Source: an uncultured Bacteroidales bacterium
GTDB lineage: Bacteria; Bacteroidota; Bacteroidia; Bacteroidales; F082
Reading direction: 5' to 3'
Length of the DNA: 64,000 nucleotides
NCBI GenBank assembly: GCA_947304185.1
Contig: CAMZAM010000004.1
Span: 82,450-146,449, forward strand
Part shown: piece by piece, positions 1 to 8,283 of the stretch
How positions within the stretch are numbered: the first letter of the stretch is position 1
Layout: each line of letters begins with the position of its first letter
The notes under the pieces: generated by a model
Seen by the model: only the letters and a program-made list of their open reading frames with translations
Databases searched by the model: none
What the model was told of the DNA's origin: nothing
Program-made: the position numbers and the translations under genes

Positions 1-335
1 GCTTCCTGAGCACCTTGCGTGTGGAACATCGTTACGACAAGCTGCACGTGATGGCCTTTGCCCCGGGATTTACTGCCTCTAACATAAGAAATATGGCACT
101 TCTCGCCGACGGGACACCTCAAGGCATGACACCTCGTAACGAGGAAAAAATGATGTCGGCTGAACGTGTGGCACAAAGACTCGCATATGGATTGAAACAC
201 CGTAAAAACGAGATGCTTCTCACTCCAATAGGAAAAATCACGAAATTCTTCACCTTCGCATTGCCAAAATTCTCCGAATGGTGTGAATATCATATGATGG
301 CCAGAGAGCCGGAAAGTCCTATAAAAAAGAAATAA
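1..335 (+). CDS. SDR family oxidoreductase, C-terminal fragment
   Basis: Only the last ~110 codons are present; the reading frame is open from base 3, so the gene begins outside the window. The segment 'APGFTASNIRN' matches the Pro-Gly stretch that follows the catalytic Tyr/Lys of classical short-chain dehydrogenases, where the cofactor loop and the substrate lid start. The remaining residues would form the lid and last helices, ending in a basic tail. The Rossmann motif and catalytic residues lie upstream, so substrate and cofactor cannot be read. The stop is 12 bases before a MarR-type regulator on the same strand, which suggests co-transcription. Confidence 0.75.
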   Translation, partial: FLSTLRVEHRYDKLHVMAFAPGFTASNIRNMALLADGTPQGMTPRNEEKMMSAERVAQRLAYGLKHRKNEMLLTPIGKITKFFTFALPKFSEWCEYHMMAREPESPIKKK

Positions 336-347
336 AACTTAAGCCCT

Positions 348-785
348 ATGATGCTCATTAAGGAAATAGCTGTCTATGTGAATTTCCTCAACTCGAGGAT
401 AAAAAAATGTTTCATAGACAGACTTCAGGAAAATGATATAAACATTACGCCTGAACAATATCTGGTGCTCGACATACTGTGGGAAAAACAGTCGCTGTCG
501 CAGCAGAATATCGCCGATATCATTCAAAAAGACAAGAATTCGGTTACAAAAATCATCGATTCACTTGAGAAGAAACATCTGGTGAAACGTGTGACGGATC
601 AGAAAGACCGCCGTATCAACAAGATTGAGTTGACCGAAGATGCCGTCGCTATGGAAAAAGTGGCAACCGAAGTGGCAATCAATTTTATGAATGATGCGAT
701 AAAAGGCATTGATGATCAGGAACTTGATAGTTTTGTAAACGTCATGCGCCAGATCAAAAACAATCTTGAAGGAGAAAACAATTAA
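348..785 (+). CDS. MarR family transcriptional regulator
   Basis: A 145-residue protein with the size and layout of MarR regulators: N-terminal dimerisation helix, then a winged helix-turn-helix at about residues 45-105. The segment 'QQNIADIIQKDKNSVTKIID' is the recognition region, followed by 'VTDQKDRRINKIELT', the wing with the conserved D-x-R. Such proteins bind palindromic operators as dimers, often responding to small phenolic or oxidising ligands; the ligand here is unknown. It lies between an SDR gene (12 bases) and a lipoprotein gene (11 bases), so it may control either. Confidence 0.85.
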   Translation: MMLIKEIAVYVNFLNSRIKKCFIDRLQENDINITPEQYLVLDILWEKQSLSQQNIADIIQKDKNSVTKIIDSLEKKHLVKRVTDQKDRRINKIELTEDAVAMEKVATEVAINFMNDAIKGIDDQELDSFVNVMRQIKNNLEGENN

Positions 786-796
786 AAGATAATAAT

Positions 797-1510
797 ATGA
801 GAATCAAACTGATAGGATTATTATGCATAGGCCTGCTGTTTTTCGTTTCGTGTAAACGGGATGCAGGTGAAGGCGGCACCGGAACGGTCCAAGGATATGT
901 GAAGCTCATCAACCATCCTGATGACAATTATTCTCTGCCGGCTGATACTATGAATGCAGCAAAAACTGATGTTTTCATCGTTTATGGCAACTCTGATTTC
1001 TATGGCGATGACGTGGAAACTGATGACAAGGGTTTTTATAAATTCAAATATCTGACACCAGGAACATACACTGTGTTTTCTTACTCAACACTGCCGAATG
1101 GCGATAAAGTCCCTGTGACAGCTTCAGTGTCAATTGGTAAAGGTGAAACAGGTAACGTGCCTACAATCTATATTCATTCAGGGAAGGCTTATGGAACGTC
1201 GATAGCTACAGGTAAGGTATATGCTTTGTACTATCATAACGACACCTATCGCGGACAAGGATGGGCTTACGAACATCGTGTCTACATCAGAAAAGCCGGC
1301 GAGGCATATCAGTTTGACGACGTGCGCGTGGGATTGGATGGAATTTTTGCTTTTCAGAAGCTGCAACCTGGTGAATATGAAGTGTTTACGTTTACTGAGA
1401 ATTCTAATGAAATCCCTTCTCCGTTGATTAAAACACTTACTGTTGAAAACCCGGGCGAGATAATTGAAATGGAACCGGATACCACATTCTTAGTAAGGAT
1501 TCAAGTCTGA
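797..1510 (+). CDS. Lipoprotein with two carboxypeptidase-regulatory-like beta domains
   Basis: The N-terminus has a signal peptide ending in a lipobox (FVSC, Cys about residue 19), so the mature protein should be a lipid-anchored envelope protein. Two similar beta-sandwich segments follow (about residues 30-115 and 130-235). Each holds a 'G.Y.F..L.PG.Y.V' pattern: 'GFYKFKYLTPGTYTVFSY' and 'GIFAFQKLQPGEYEVFTF'. This pattern is known from the CarboxypepD_reg / SdrD-B type fold. No catalytic motif is seen. Its place ahead of the VTC/DUF4956 genes suggests an envelope role in the same operon, but the function is unknown. Confidence 0.6.
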   Translation: MRIKLIGLLCIGLLFFVSCKRDAGEGGTGTVQGYVKLINHPDDNYSLPADTMNAAKTDVFIVYGNSDFYGDDVETDDKGFYKFKYLTPGTYTVFSYSTLPNGDKVPVTASVSIGKGETGNVPTIYIHSGKAYGTSIATGKVYALYYHNDTYRGQGWAYEHRVYIRKAGEAYQFDDVRVGLDGIFAFQKLQPGEYEVFTFTENSNEIPSPLIKTLTVENPGEIIEMEPDTTFLVRIQV

Positions 1511-1534
1511 TAATCAATGAATTACAAGGAAATT

Positions 1535-1963
1535 ATGAAAAAATTATTGATATTTTCGTTTTTGATGGCATTGGTAATCCCTGCCTTCGCTCAACAGGTC
1601 ACACCTGAGACTTTAATCAAACGCCAGAAACGTAAAGGCTTGACTGTCAAGGAGTGGAATACTCAGGTTGGAGCCAAACAGGCTTTTCTTGACCACGTGA
1701 CAACGTATGACTCACTCGGAAGAAAGGTCGAGGAAATTGAATATGCCTCTTATGGTCAGAAATCACGTGTGGTGAGCGAATATGTCGATCCTGTTGATCC
1801 GGCCTCAAAAGTTCTTCGTGAGATAGAATATAACGACCGTGACAAAGTGGTGAGAATCAGGAAGTTCGAATACAACGACGACGGTAGCAAGAAACGGCAA
1901 CTCAACTATTATCCGAACGGCAAGCTGGAATCGGTAAAAGAATTTGAAATGATATTCAAATAA
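1535..1963 (+). CDS. Small secreted protein with YD/MORN-like repeats
   Basis: The start at 1535 is chosen over an in-frame ATG at 1517 because a purine-rich AAGGA lies just upstream and it gives a clean signal peptide (MKKLLIFSFLMALVIPAFA). The mature part, about 120 residues, has short repeats around 'YDSLGRKVEEIEY', 'YNDRDKVVRIRKFEYNDDG' and 'YYPNGKLESVKEF'. These resemble the tyrosine-containing strand repeats of wall-associated and MORN-like proteins that report text-like 'G.L....Y' units. No enzymatic motif is visible. The stop overlaps the ATG of the VTC-domain gene (TAATG), indicating translational coupling. Function unknown. Confidence 0.55.
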   Translation: MKKLLIFSFLMALVIPAFAQQVTPETLIKRQKRKGLTVKEWNTQVGAKQAFLDHVTTYDSLGRKVEEIEYASYGQKSRVVSEYVDPVDPASKVLREIEYNDRDKVVRIRKFEYNDDGSKKRQLNYYPNGKLESVKEFEMIFK

Positions 1964-2769
1964 TGTTGATTGTCAATGACATATTGAAGGAGATGAGTCC
2001 TATCAGCCTCGACGAGATGAGTGCCGTGAAGCTGATGAACCGCGTTGATACAAAATATGTCGCGCACGACATAATTGTCGCGAAGCTGTTTTCGCTTATA
2101 AAAGATGAGTATTTTGTGCAGGAGATCGATGGTAAGCGCGTCGCCGCATACGATAGTGTTTACTACGATACCGAGGATAATCACATGTACATCATTCACC
2201 AGGACAAGAAGCTGAAGCGCGACAAGTTGCGCGTCAGAAATTACGTCGACACCGGCAACTATTTCTGCGAGGTGAAGCATAAAAACAACCACGGGCGCAC
2301 AAAGAAAAAACGCATCGAAGTGGGGCAGGATGCCTTCGCTGAGTTGAAGTCGGCTGCGGCGACGCGAGAGTTCGTCGAGAAAGAACTGCCGACATACGAT
2401 TTCGATGGTTTCGTTAAAAAACTCTCGACGACATTTGAACGGATTACGGTAGTAAACAAAGACAAAACAGAGCGCATAACCATCGATTTCAACGTGCGGT
2501 TTCATAACTTCGAAAACGGCAACGACGGAGGCATAGCGCCACTGGTGGTGATGGAACTGAAACGCAACGGCAGATGCGAGTCGTTCTTCCAAAAAACGCT
2601 CTTTGAATTGAGAGTTAAACCATTGAGTATCAGTAAGTATTGTATCGGGAGGGCACTCACTGACAAGACACTGAAACAGAATCGTTTTAAAAAGAAAATC
2701 ATCAAACTTGAAAAATTGGAAAAACTGAGAGAATATGATGTTACTTCAGATTTTACAACAGACATTTGA
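1963..2769 (+). CDS. VTC domain-containing polyphosphate polymerase-like protein
   Basis: The whole 268-residue protein fits the VTC domain, a triphosphate-tunnel metalloenzyme fold that in yeast Vtc4 makes polyphosphate from ATP. Visible signatures are 'NRVDTKY' near residues 26-32, the basic strand 'KLRVRNYVD', the 'FCEVKHK' E-x-K strand, and the acidic 'VVMELKRNG' strand near the end, which line the tunnel in this family. In bacteria such genes usually sit beside a DUF4956 membrane protein, as here (35-base overlap with the next gene). Polyphosphate synthesis is inferred from the family; other tunnel enzymes use triphosphates differently. Confidence in the domain is higher than in the activity. 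Confidence 0.8.
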   Translation: MLIVNDILKEMSPISLDEMSAVKLMNRVDTKYVAHDIIVAKLFSLIKDEYFVQEIDGKRVAAYDSVYYDTEDNHMYIIHQDKKLKRDKLRVRNYVDTGNYFCEVKHKNNHGRTKKKRIEVGQDAFAELKSAAATREFVEKELPTYDFDGFVKKLSTTFERITVVNKDKTERITIDFNVRFHNFENGNDGGIAPLVVMELKRNGRCESFFQKTLFELRVKPLSISKYCIGRALTDKTLKQNRFKKKIIKLEKLEKLREYDVTSDFTTDI

Positions 2770-3460
2770 TCCGGATATCGCCCGCGAATTCGGTGAAGCC
2801 GAGTTCCAGACGGGATTTTTGGGCGTGCCGCTCTACGACATGACGAGCCTCTGGACGCTTTTAGTGCGTTTCGCATTCCATTTCCTGGTGTGCTGGCTCA
2901 TCGTGAGATGGTTCTATTACCCGAAGAGTCGTCGCAATGACTATTATTTCACCTTCATGCTTTTCGCGGTGACGATCTTTCTGCTCATCACCCAGATGGA
3001 CAACATGAAGATGGCGATAAGTTTCGCTTTGGGACTCTTCGCAATTTTCGGCATGATACGATATCGAACGGAGACGCTGAAAGTACGCGAGATGACGTAT
3101 CTTTTCATCATCATCGGAATATCGATTATCAACGGCTTAGCCCTAACGGTGAGTTATCTCGAGCTTGGCGTTACTAACTTATTGTTTATCATATCAATAT
3201 GGCTGTTTGAGAACCATATCATCACCACGAAACGTACCGAGATGAAGATCGTTCTTTACGACAAGATCGAGAACGTTAAACATGGTCGTGAAGCCGAACT
3301 TATCGCTGATTTGAAGGAGAGAACCGGCTTGGATATCATCGAGGTCGAAGTCGGACATATCGACTTCCTGCGTGATGTAGCTTACGTGAAGGTGACATAC
3401 AAACCGTTCACAAAGACGCAAAATACCATCAATACGGTTACGAAATTGAAAGATTTTTAA
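2735..3460 (+). CDS. DUF4956 membrane protein
   Basis: A 241-residue protein with an N-terminal segment, about four hydrophobic helices between residues 40 and 165, and a soluble C-terminal domain of about 75 residues. The loop 'GMIRYRTETLKVREMTYLF' is the conserved DUF4956 core. The family is found next to VTC-domain polymerases and is thought to be a membrane partner, perhaps moving or sensing the polymer; this is unproven. The start overlaps the VTC gene by 35 bases and the stop overlaps the next start by one base, so the three genes are strongly coupled. An alternative ATG lies one codon downstream. Confidence 0.75.
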   Translation: MMLLQILQQTFDPDIAREFGEAEFQTGFLGVPLYDMTSLWTLLVRFAFHFLVCWLIVRWFYYPKSRRNDYYFTFMLFAVTIFLLITQMDNMKMAISFALGLFAIFGMIRYRTETLKVREMTYLFIIIGISIINGLALTVSYLELGVTNLLFIISIWLFENHIITTKRTEMKIVLYDKIENVKHGREAELIADLKERTGLDIIEVEVGHIDFLRDVAYVKVTYKPFTKTQNTINTVTKLKDF

Positions 3461-4152
3461 TGGCTGATTGGAAAAAATATGGCGTTGCTCTGATTCTGTT
3501 GTTGGTTTTGACAGCGTATGATACGTTTGCCCAACGCACAACGGATTTCGGTGCCATATTGCAGGCCGAATATGAGAACAATTTTGTAGGAAACTACGAT
3601 GTCTGGGTGAAGGAAGACCTTCGTTTCGATCATGATTTCTCCAAATATTCACGTTCAAAGACCACTTTAGGCTTTGATTACAAGTTCGTGAGATACGGTT
3701 TCAAGATAGGCGCAGGCTTTGATTATATCAATAAATACACGGAAAAGCGCGTTTATAGAAATCGTTATCGTTTTTTTGTAAATGCATCGTATAAATACAC
3801 TTATCGAAACTGGGATTTCGGTTATAGTATGCGTTTCATAACGCTGTATCATGACGAAAGGACAGGCTATTACAACTATACGCCGGAGTTTAGTTGGCGT
3901 AACAAGCTTTCGGTGTCGTATCAACGTCCTTACAGCAGATACAAATACACCTTGTATGGTGAGCTTTATTCTGATTTTAATAAGGCTAAGCGATTGGAAC
4001 TCAGTACTTTATTGCTTTCGGGCGAAGTCGATTACCGCTTGACACGCAGGCAGCATCTGACGTTGTTTGTAAGAGATTACAGAGATTTTTATGTGGAATC
4101 AGACCAGTTCAGGACGGTGTTTTTCGGTCTGGGTTGGAAATATAAACATTAA
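3460..4152 (+). CDS. DUF2490 outer-membrane beta-barrel protein
   Basis: A 230-residue protein with an N-terminal signal sequence (hydrophobic residues 8-24, cleavage near 'TFAQ') followed by alternating aromatic strands typical of a small beta-barrel: 'DFGAILQAEYENNF', 'NASYKYTYRNWDFGYSMRF', ending in 'FFGLGWKYKH'. The pattern fits DUF2490, a Bacteroidetes/Proteobacteria family predicted to be in the outer membrane. It overlaps DUF4956 by one base and precedes a GH2 gene by three bases. With VTC and DUF4956 it makes a cytoplasm - inner membrane - outer membrane set, though no direct interaction can be read from sequence. Confidence 0.7.
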   Translation: MADWKKYGVALILLLVLTAYDTFAQRTTDFGAILQAEYENNFVGNYDVWVKEDLRFDHDFSKYSRSKTTLGFDYKFVRYGFKIGAGFDYINKYTEKRVYRNRYRFFVNASYKYTYRNWDFGYSMRFITLYHDERTGYYNYTPEFSWRNKLSVSYQRPYSRYKYTLYGELYSDFNKAKRLELSTLLLSGEVDYRLTRRQHLTLFVRDYRDFYVESDQFRTVFFGLGWKYKH

Positions 4153-4155
4153 ACC

Positions 4156-5988
4156 ATGAAAAAACTTATTACCTTTATTTGCTTGTTAATCAGTGGATTA
4201 ACTGTGATGGGACAATATGCTCCGGCGGGCGACAGTCTTAAGACACGTTGGGCTGCAAAAGTTACACCTGAAAATGTTTGGCAAGAGTATCCGCGTCCGC
4301 AAATGACGCGTCCTGATTGGTTGAACCTGAATGGATTATGGGATTATGCTATTCGCTCGAAAGATGTAAATAGTATTGATGAGATTTTTGTTGATCAGTT
4401 GGATGGAAAGATTCTGGTTCCTTTCTGTGTCGAATCCGCACTGTCTGGAGTGCAGAAATACGTTGGGAAAGATAATGTGCTATGGTATCAGCGGGAATTT
4501 GAGGTCCCGAAATCATGGAAAGGGAAACATGTTATTCTTCATTTCGGTGCTGTCGATTGGAAGTGTGATGTGTGGGTCAATGACATAAAAGTAGGTTCGC
4601 ACACTGGCGGTTACACTCCGTTTAGCATGGACATTACTCAAGTTTTGAAAAAGAAAGGTAATGTGTTGAAAGTCCGCGTTTGGGATCCGACCGACCAAGG
4701 TGAGCAGCCTTGCGGCAAACAACATGTGAAACCTCATGGAATCTGGTACACTCCAGTGACTGGAATCTGGCAGACGGTATGGCTTGAGCCTGTCAGTGAG
4801 AACCATATTGTTGATTTGAAAATCGTGCCTGATATTGATAATAAAACAGTATATGTGACGCCACAAATCGCCAATGCCTCGGCTGATATTATGGTGAGAA
4901 TTGACATTAAGATGGGTCCGGATCTGGCTGTGGCTAGTGAGCAGTCAATAAATGAAGAAACTATAGAAGTACCATTTTATTTAAATAAAATTAATCTTTG
5001 GACACCTGACGATCCATTCCTTTATAACATTGATGTGTTTTTGTATAAAGATAATAAGATTGTTGACCATGTAACCAGTTACTTCGCGATGCGCAAATTC
5101 GGCACTGAGAAAGACGAAAATGGCATCGTGCGCCTGATGCTCAACAACGAGCCGATTTTCATGTTCGGTCCGCTCGACCAGGGCTGGTGGTGCGACGGTC
5201 TCTATACCGCTCCATGCGATGAGGCGTTGAAATACGATATCCAGAAAACGAAGGACTTCGGCTTCAACATGATTCGTAAGCATGTGAAGGTGGAGCCTGC
5301 GCGTTGGTATTATTGGTGCGATCAACTCGGAATCATTGTATGGCAGGACATGCCTTCTGGAGGCAAAGGTCCGGGCTGGGTTACCGACAGATATTTCGAG
5401 GGCTCGCTGAGTGAACGTACGCCAGAATCGGAGGCTACATACAAAAAAGAATGGAAAGAAATCATCGATTACCTGTATTCTGTGCCTTCGATAGGCGTCT
5501 GGGTGCCGTTCAACGAGTCGTGGGGGCAGTTCAAAACCCCTGAAATCGTTGAGTGGACAAAGAATTACGACCCGTCGAGGTTGGTCAATCCGGCATCGGG
5601 AGGCAACCACTATCCCGTGGGCGATATTTTGGACATCCACAACTATCCGGACCCTGAGATGTATTTCTACGAACCTGAAAGAGTCACTGTTTTGGGCGAA
5701 TATGGCGGAATTGGTAGAAAAATAGAGGGACACACTTGGGTGAAAGACCAAGGATGGGGCTATGTGGAATATGACACTGAGGAAAAAGTTACAGATACTT
5801 ATGTGGAATACGCCAACGAACTGCTGGAACTCATTCCACAAGGCTTCTCGGCAGCTGTCTACACGCAAACAACAGACTGTGAAGTCGAGCTCAATGGCCT
5901 GATGACGTACGATAGGGAAGTGGTGAAGCTTAACGAACAGCGGATTCGCGAGATAAATCAGAGGATTTCCAATTACTTCAAGAAATAA
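4156..5988 (+). CDS. Glycoside hydrolase family 2 protein
   Basis: Secreted 610-residue enzyme: signal peptide (residues 1-19), a sugar-binding jelly-roll domain (about 45-215, 'LNGLWDYAIRSKD', 'WYQREFEVP', 'DVWVNDIKVG'), an immunoglobulin-like domain (about 220-315), and a TIM barrel (about 320-605). The predicted acid/base is Glu454 in 'PFNESWGQ' and the nucleophile is Glu515 in 'VLGEYGGIG', so both catalytic residues are retained. GH2 members cleave beta-galactosides, beta-glucuronides, beta-mannosides and others; the specificity here is unclear. It is the last gene of the run that begins with the MarR regulator and is followed by a strong terminator. Confidence 0.85.
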   Translation: MKKLITFICLLISGLTVMGQYAPAGDSLKTRWAAKVTPENVWQEYPRPQMTRPDWLNLNGLWDYAIRSKDVNSIDEIFVDQLDGKILVPFCVESALSGVQKYVGKDNVLWYQREFEVPKSWKGKHVILHFGAVDWKCDVWVNDIKVGSHTGGYTPFSMDITQVLKKKGNVLKVRVWDPTDQGEQPCGKQHVKPHGIWYTPVTGIWQTVWLEPVSENHIVDLKIVPDIDNKTVYVTPQIANASADIMVRIDIKMGPDLAVASEQSINEETIEVPFYLNKINLWTPDDPFLYNIDVFLYKDNKIVDHVTSYFAMRKFGTEKDENGIVRLMLNNEPIFMFGPLDQGWWCDGLYTAPCDEALKYDIQKTKDFGFNMIRKHVKVEPARWYYWCDQLGIIVWQDMPSGGKGPGWVTDRYFEGSLSERTPESEATYKKEWKEIIDYLYSVPSIGVWVPFNESWGQFKTPEIVEWTKNYDPSRLVNPASGGNHYPVGDILDIHNYPDPEMYFYEPERVTVLGEYGGIGRKIEGHTWVKDQGWGYVEYDTEEKVTDTYVEYANELLELIPQGFSAAVYTQTTDCEVELNGLMTYDREVVKLNEQRIREINQRISNYFKK

Positions 5989-6018
5989 AAAAATGGTCGG
6001 CGATTGCCGACCATTTTT
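5987..6018. terminator. Bidirectional intrinsic terminator
   Basis: A 7-bp GC-rich stem (GGTCGGC 5995-6001 with GCCGACC 6006-6012, loop GATT), with A-runs on the left and T-runs on the right. It would stop the GH2 transcript on the plus strand and the ferredoxin transcript on the minus strand. Confidence 0.9.
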
Positions 6019-6041
6019 AATTAACATCCTGTGTTAATCTA

Positions 6042-6209
6042 TTAGTCCTCAACGATTGCTTCGTTCGGGCAAACGCTTGCGCATGTGCCGCATGAAACGC
6101 AGTTATCAGCGTTGATTGAATAGATGCTACCTTCTGAAATAGCGCCGACTGGGCACTCGTCGATGCAAGTACCGCAAGCTACACAGCTGTCCAAAATTTT
6201 GTATGCCAT
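6042..6209 (-). CDS. 2[4Fe-4S] ferredoxin
   Basis: A 55-residue protein with two clostridial-type cluster motifs, 'CVACGTCIDECP' and 'CVSCGTCASVCP', giving eight cysteines for two [4Fe-4S] clusters. A longer frame begins at 6260, but the -7 box at 6235-6242 lies inside that extension, so the start is placed at 6209 (MAYKIL). It is divergent from korAB, whose products reduce ferredoxin when they oxidise 2-oxoacids; this protein is a plausible electron carrier for them. It acts in the cytoplasm. Confidence 0.92.
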   Translation of the reverse strand: MAYKILDSCVACGTCIDECPVGAISEGSIYSINADNCVSCGTCASVCPNEAIVED

Positions 6210-6234
6210 AATATTATAGTTTAGAAAATTTTTG

Positions 6235-6242
6235 CAAAGATA
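6235..6242 (-). promoter_or_regulatory. Promoter -7 box for the ferredoxin gene
   Basis: TATCTTTG on the minus strand, a full match to the Bacteroidetes TAnnTTTG box, about 26 bases ahead of the chosen start. A GTTG about 20 bases further upstream may be a degenerate -33 element. Confidence 0.65.
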
Positions 6243-6345
6243 TGGGTTTTTCAAATACACAGCAACATTTTTCGAAAATATTTTTTTCTGTTAAAAATGA
6301 TAAAATTTTTTCCATAATTTATTTTTTTATATAAAAATATATCCT

Positions 6346-6353
6346 TAACTTTG
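6346..6353 (+). promoter_or_regulatory. Promoter -7 box for korAB
   Basis: TAACTTTG matches TAnnTTTG. It predicts a leader of about 75 bases before the korA ATG at 6435. The leader contains a short GGGA/TCCC inverted repeat near 6363-6376, too weak to call a riboswitch. Confidence 0.6.
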
Positions 6354-6434
6354 CGGAATATTTGGGAGAGTATCCCCATAAATGAGAAATATCATCTAAG
6401 TAATTAAAATACAATAAATTAAATTCAATTTCTT

Positions 6435-8276
6435 ATGGCTAACAGATCAAAAGTTGTAGAACTTGAACACGTTGTCATTCGTTTTGCGGGTGACTCTGGC
6501 GACGGTATGCAGCTGACAGGAAACCTGTTTTCCGATTCAACAGCTCTGGCAGGCAACGATTTTGCCACGTTCCCAGACTATCCGGGTGAGATTCGTCCAC
6601 CACAAGGCACTGTGTCAGGTGTTTCCGGATTCCAGGTCCACTTCGGACATAAACCAGTTCACACCACAGGCGACCTCTGCGATGTGCTCGTAGCAATGAA
6701 CCCGGCATCTATCAAGGCTAACATGCGTTGGCTTAAACCTGGCACCACTATCATCTTTGACGTCGACTCGATGAACGACAAGGCTCTCGAGAAAGCCGGT
6801 TACGAGTCGGACCCGACACAGGATGACACCCTCAGCCAATATAAAGTTGTCAAAGCCCCTATCACATCGATGACACTCGAGGCTTTGAAGGACTTCGGTT
6901 GGGACCGCAAGGCAATGCTCAAGTCAAAGAATATGTTCGCTCTCGGTATCGTGATGTACCTCTTCAACCGTGACATCACAATGTTGAACGGATATTTCAA
7001 TACAAAATTCAAAAACAAACCAGAAGTCATCAAAGCTAACCAGACTGTTGTTGCAGCAGGTTACAGCTATGCTGACACCATGGAAATCTTTGCCAACACA
7101 TATCGTATCGAGCCGGCAAACCTCGCTAAAGGCAAATATCGTGACATCACAGGTAACGTCGCTACAGCATGGGGTTTGATGGCAGCCGCCGAGCGTTCAG
7201 GCCGTCAGATTTTCTGCGGTTCATATCCTATCACTCCGGCGACCGATATCCTTGCAGAGTTGGTGAAATATAAGAACTTAAAAGTCAAGGCTTTCCAGGC
7301 TGAAGACGAGATTGCAGGTATCTGCTCGTCACTCGGAGCCTCATTCGCTGGCTGTCTCGCAGTGACCACAACATCAGGTCCTGGTCTATCACTGAAGTCA
7401 GAAGCCCTCGGCCTCGCTGTGATGACAGAGCTTCCACTCGTCGTCGTCGACGTACAGCGTGGCGGTCCTTCAACAGGTCTTCCGACCAAGTCAGAGCAGA
7501 GCGACCTCATGCAGGCTCTCTACGGACGTAACGGAGATGCTCCTCTTATCGTTCTTGCAGCACGCAGCTCGGCCGACTGTTTCTATTCAGCATACGAAGC
7601 CGCTAAGTTGGCAATGGAGCACATGACACCTGTCATCCTTCTCACTGAAGGCGCTCTCGGTAACGGCTCTGAGATCCTCCGCATCCCAAGAGTAGCTGAC
7701 CTTCCGGCTATCGTTCCGCCAATCGCAAAAGCAAATGATCCTGACTATCAGCCATATAAACGTGACGAGGCTAAACTCAGCCGTCAGTGGGCTCTCCCAG
7801 GAACAGAAGGTCTACGTCACCGCATCAGCGGTCTGGAGAAGGCCAACGGCAGCGGTAACCTCTCACTCGACCCGAAGAACCACCAGCTCATGACAGAGCT
7901 TCGTGAAGAAAAAGTGCAGCGCGTCGCTAACTTCATCCCTGAACAGGAAATCGTCGGTGATCCGAATGCTGACCTCCTCGTGGTGAGCTGGGGCGGCACA
8001 TACGGCGTTGTCCTCTCAGTCGTCGAAAAGATGCTTGAAGAAGGTAAGTCAGTCGCTCACGCACACTTCCGCCATATCATGCCTCTGCCAAAGAACACAG
8101 CAAAGGTGTTGAGCGGTCACAAGAAAATCCTCGTCTGCGAGAACAACAACGGTCAGTTTGTGAACTACCTCAGAGAGAAGATGCCTGACTTCAAGTATGA
8201 ACAATACAACAAGATTCAGGGTCTCCCATTCCTCACAGCAGAGTTAGAAAATAAGTTTAATGACCTTTTAAAATAA
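6435..8276 (+). CDS. korA: 2-oxoacid:ferredoxin oxidoreductase, alpha subunit (fused gamma-alpha)
   Basis: A 613-residue cytoplasmic enzyme subunit. Residues 1 to about 190 are the gamma-type domain ('IRFAGDSGDGMQLTG', 'PDYPGEIRPPQGTVSG'); the remainder is the pyrimidine-binding alpha domain ('SYPITPATDI', 'AEDEIAG', 'TTTSGPGLSLKSE', 'VDVQRGGPSTGLPTKSEQSD'). This fused architecture with a separate beta subunit fits 2-oxoglutarate or related 2-oxoacid oxidoreductases: 2-oxoacid + CoA + oxidised ferredoxin gives acyl-CoA, CO2 and reduced ferredoxin. korB follows after seven bases. The codon choice (many ACA, TCA, CTC) is that of a highly expressed gene. The 2-oxoglutarate assignment rests on architecture; other branched 2-oxoacids are possible. 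Confidence 0.9.
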   Translation: MANRSKVVELEHVVIRFAGDSGDGMQLTGNLFSDSTALAGNDFATFPDYPGEIRPPQGTVSGVSGFQVHFGHKPVHTTGDLCDVLVAMNPASIKANMRWLKPGTTIIFDVDSMNDKALEKAGYESDPTQDDTLSQYKVVKAPITSMTLEALKDFGWDRKAMLKSKNMFALGIVMYLFNRDITMLNGYFNTKFKNKPEVIKANQTVVAAGYSYADTMEIFANTYRIEPANLAKGKYRDITGNVATAWGLMAAAERSGRQIFCGSYPITPATDILAELVKYKNLKVKAFQAEDEIAGICSSLGASFAGCLAVTTTSGPGLSLKSEALGLAVMTELPLVVVDVQRGGPSTGLPTKSEQSDLMQALYGRNGDAPLIVLAARSSADCFYSAYEAAKLAMEHMTPVILLTEGALGNGSEILRIPRVADLPAIVPPIAKANDPDYQPYKRDEAKLSRQWALPGTEGLRHRISGLEKANGSGNLSLDPKNHQLMTELREEKVQRVANFIPEQEIVGDPNADLLVVSWGGTYGVVLSVVEKMLEEGKSVAHAHFRHIMPLPKNTAKVLSGHKKILVCENNNGQFVNYLREKMPDFKYEQYNKIQGLPFLTAELENKFNDLLK

Positions 8277-8283
8277 GATTACC

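Noticed and set aside
1909..2592. 227-codon minus-strand frame opposite the VTC gene
   Set aside because: The plus-strand VTC domain is clear and the operon is all plus.
4981..6027. 348-codon frame opposite the GH2 gene
   Set aside because: It mirrors the conserved GH2 catalytic domain and crosses the bidirectional terminator; no family features.
6346..6434. Riboswitch in the korA leader
   Set aside because: Only one short GGGA/TCCC stem was seen, with no conserved aptamer core that I recognise.
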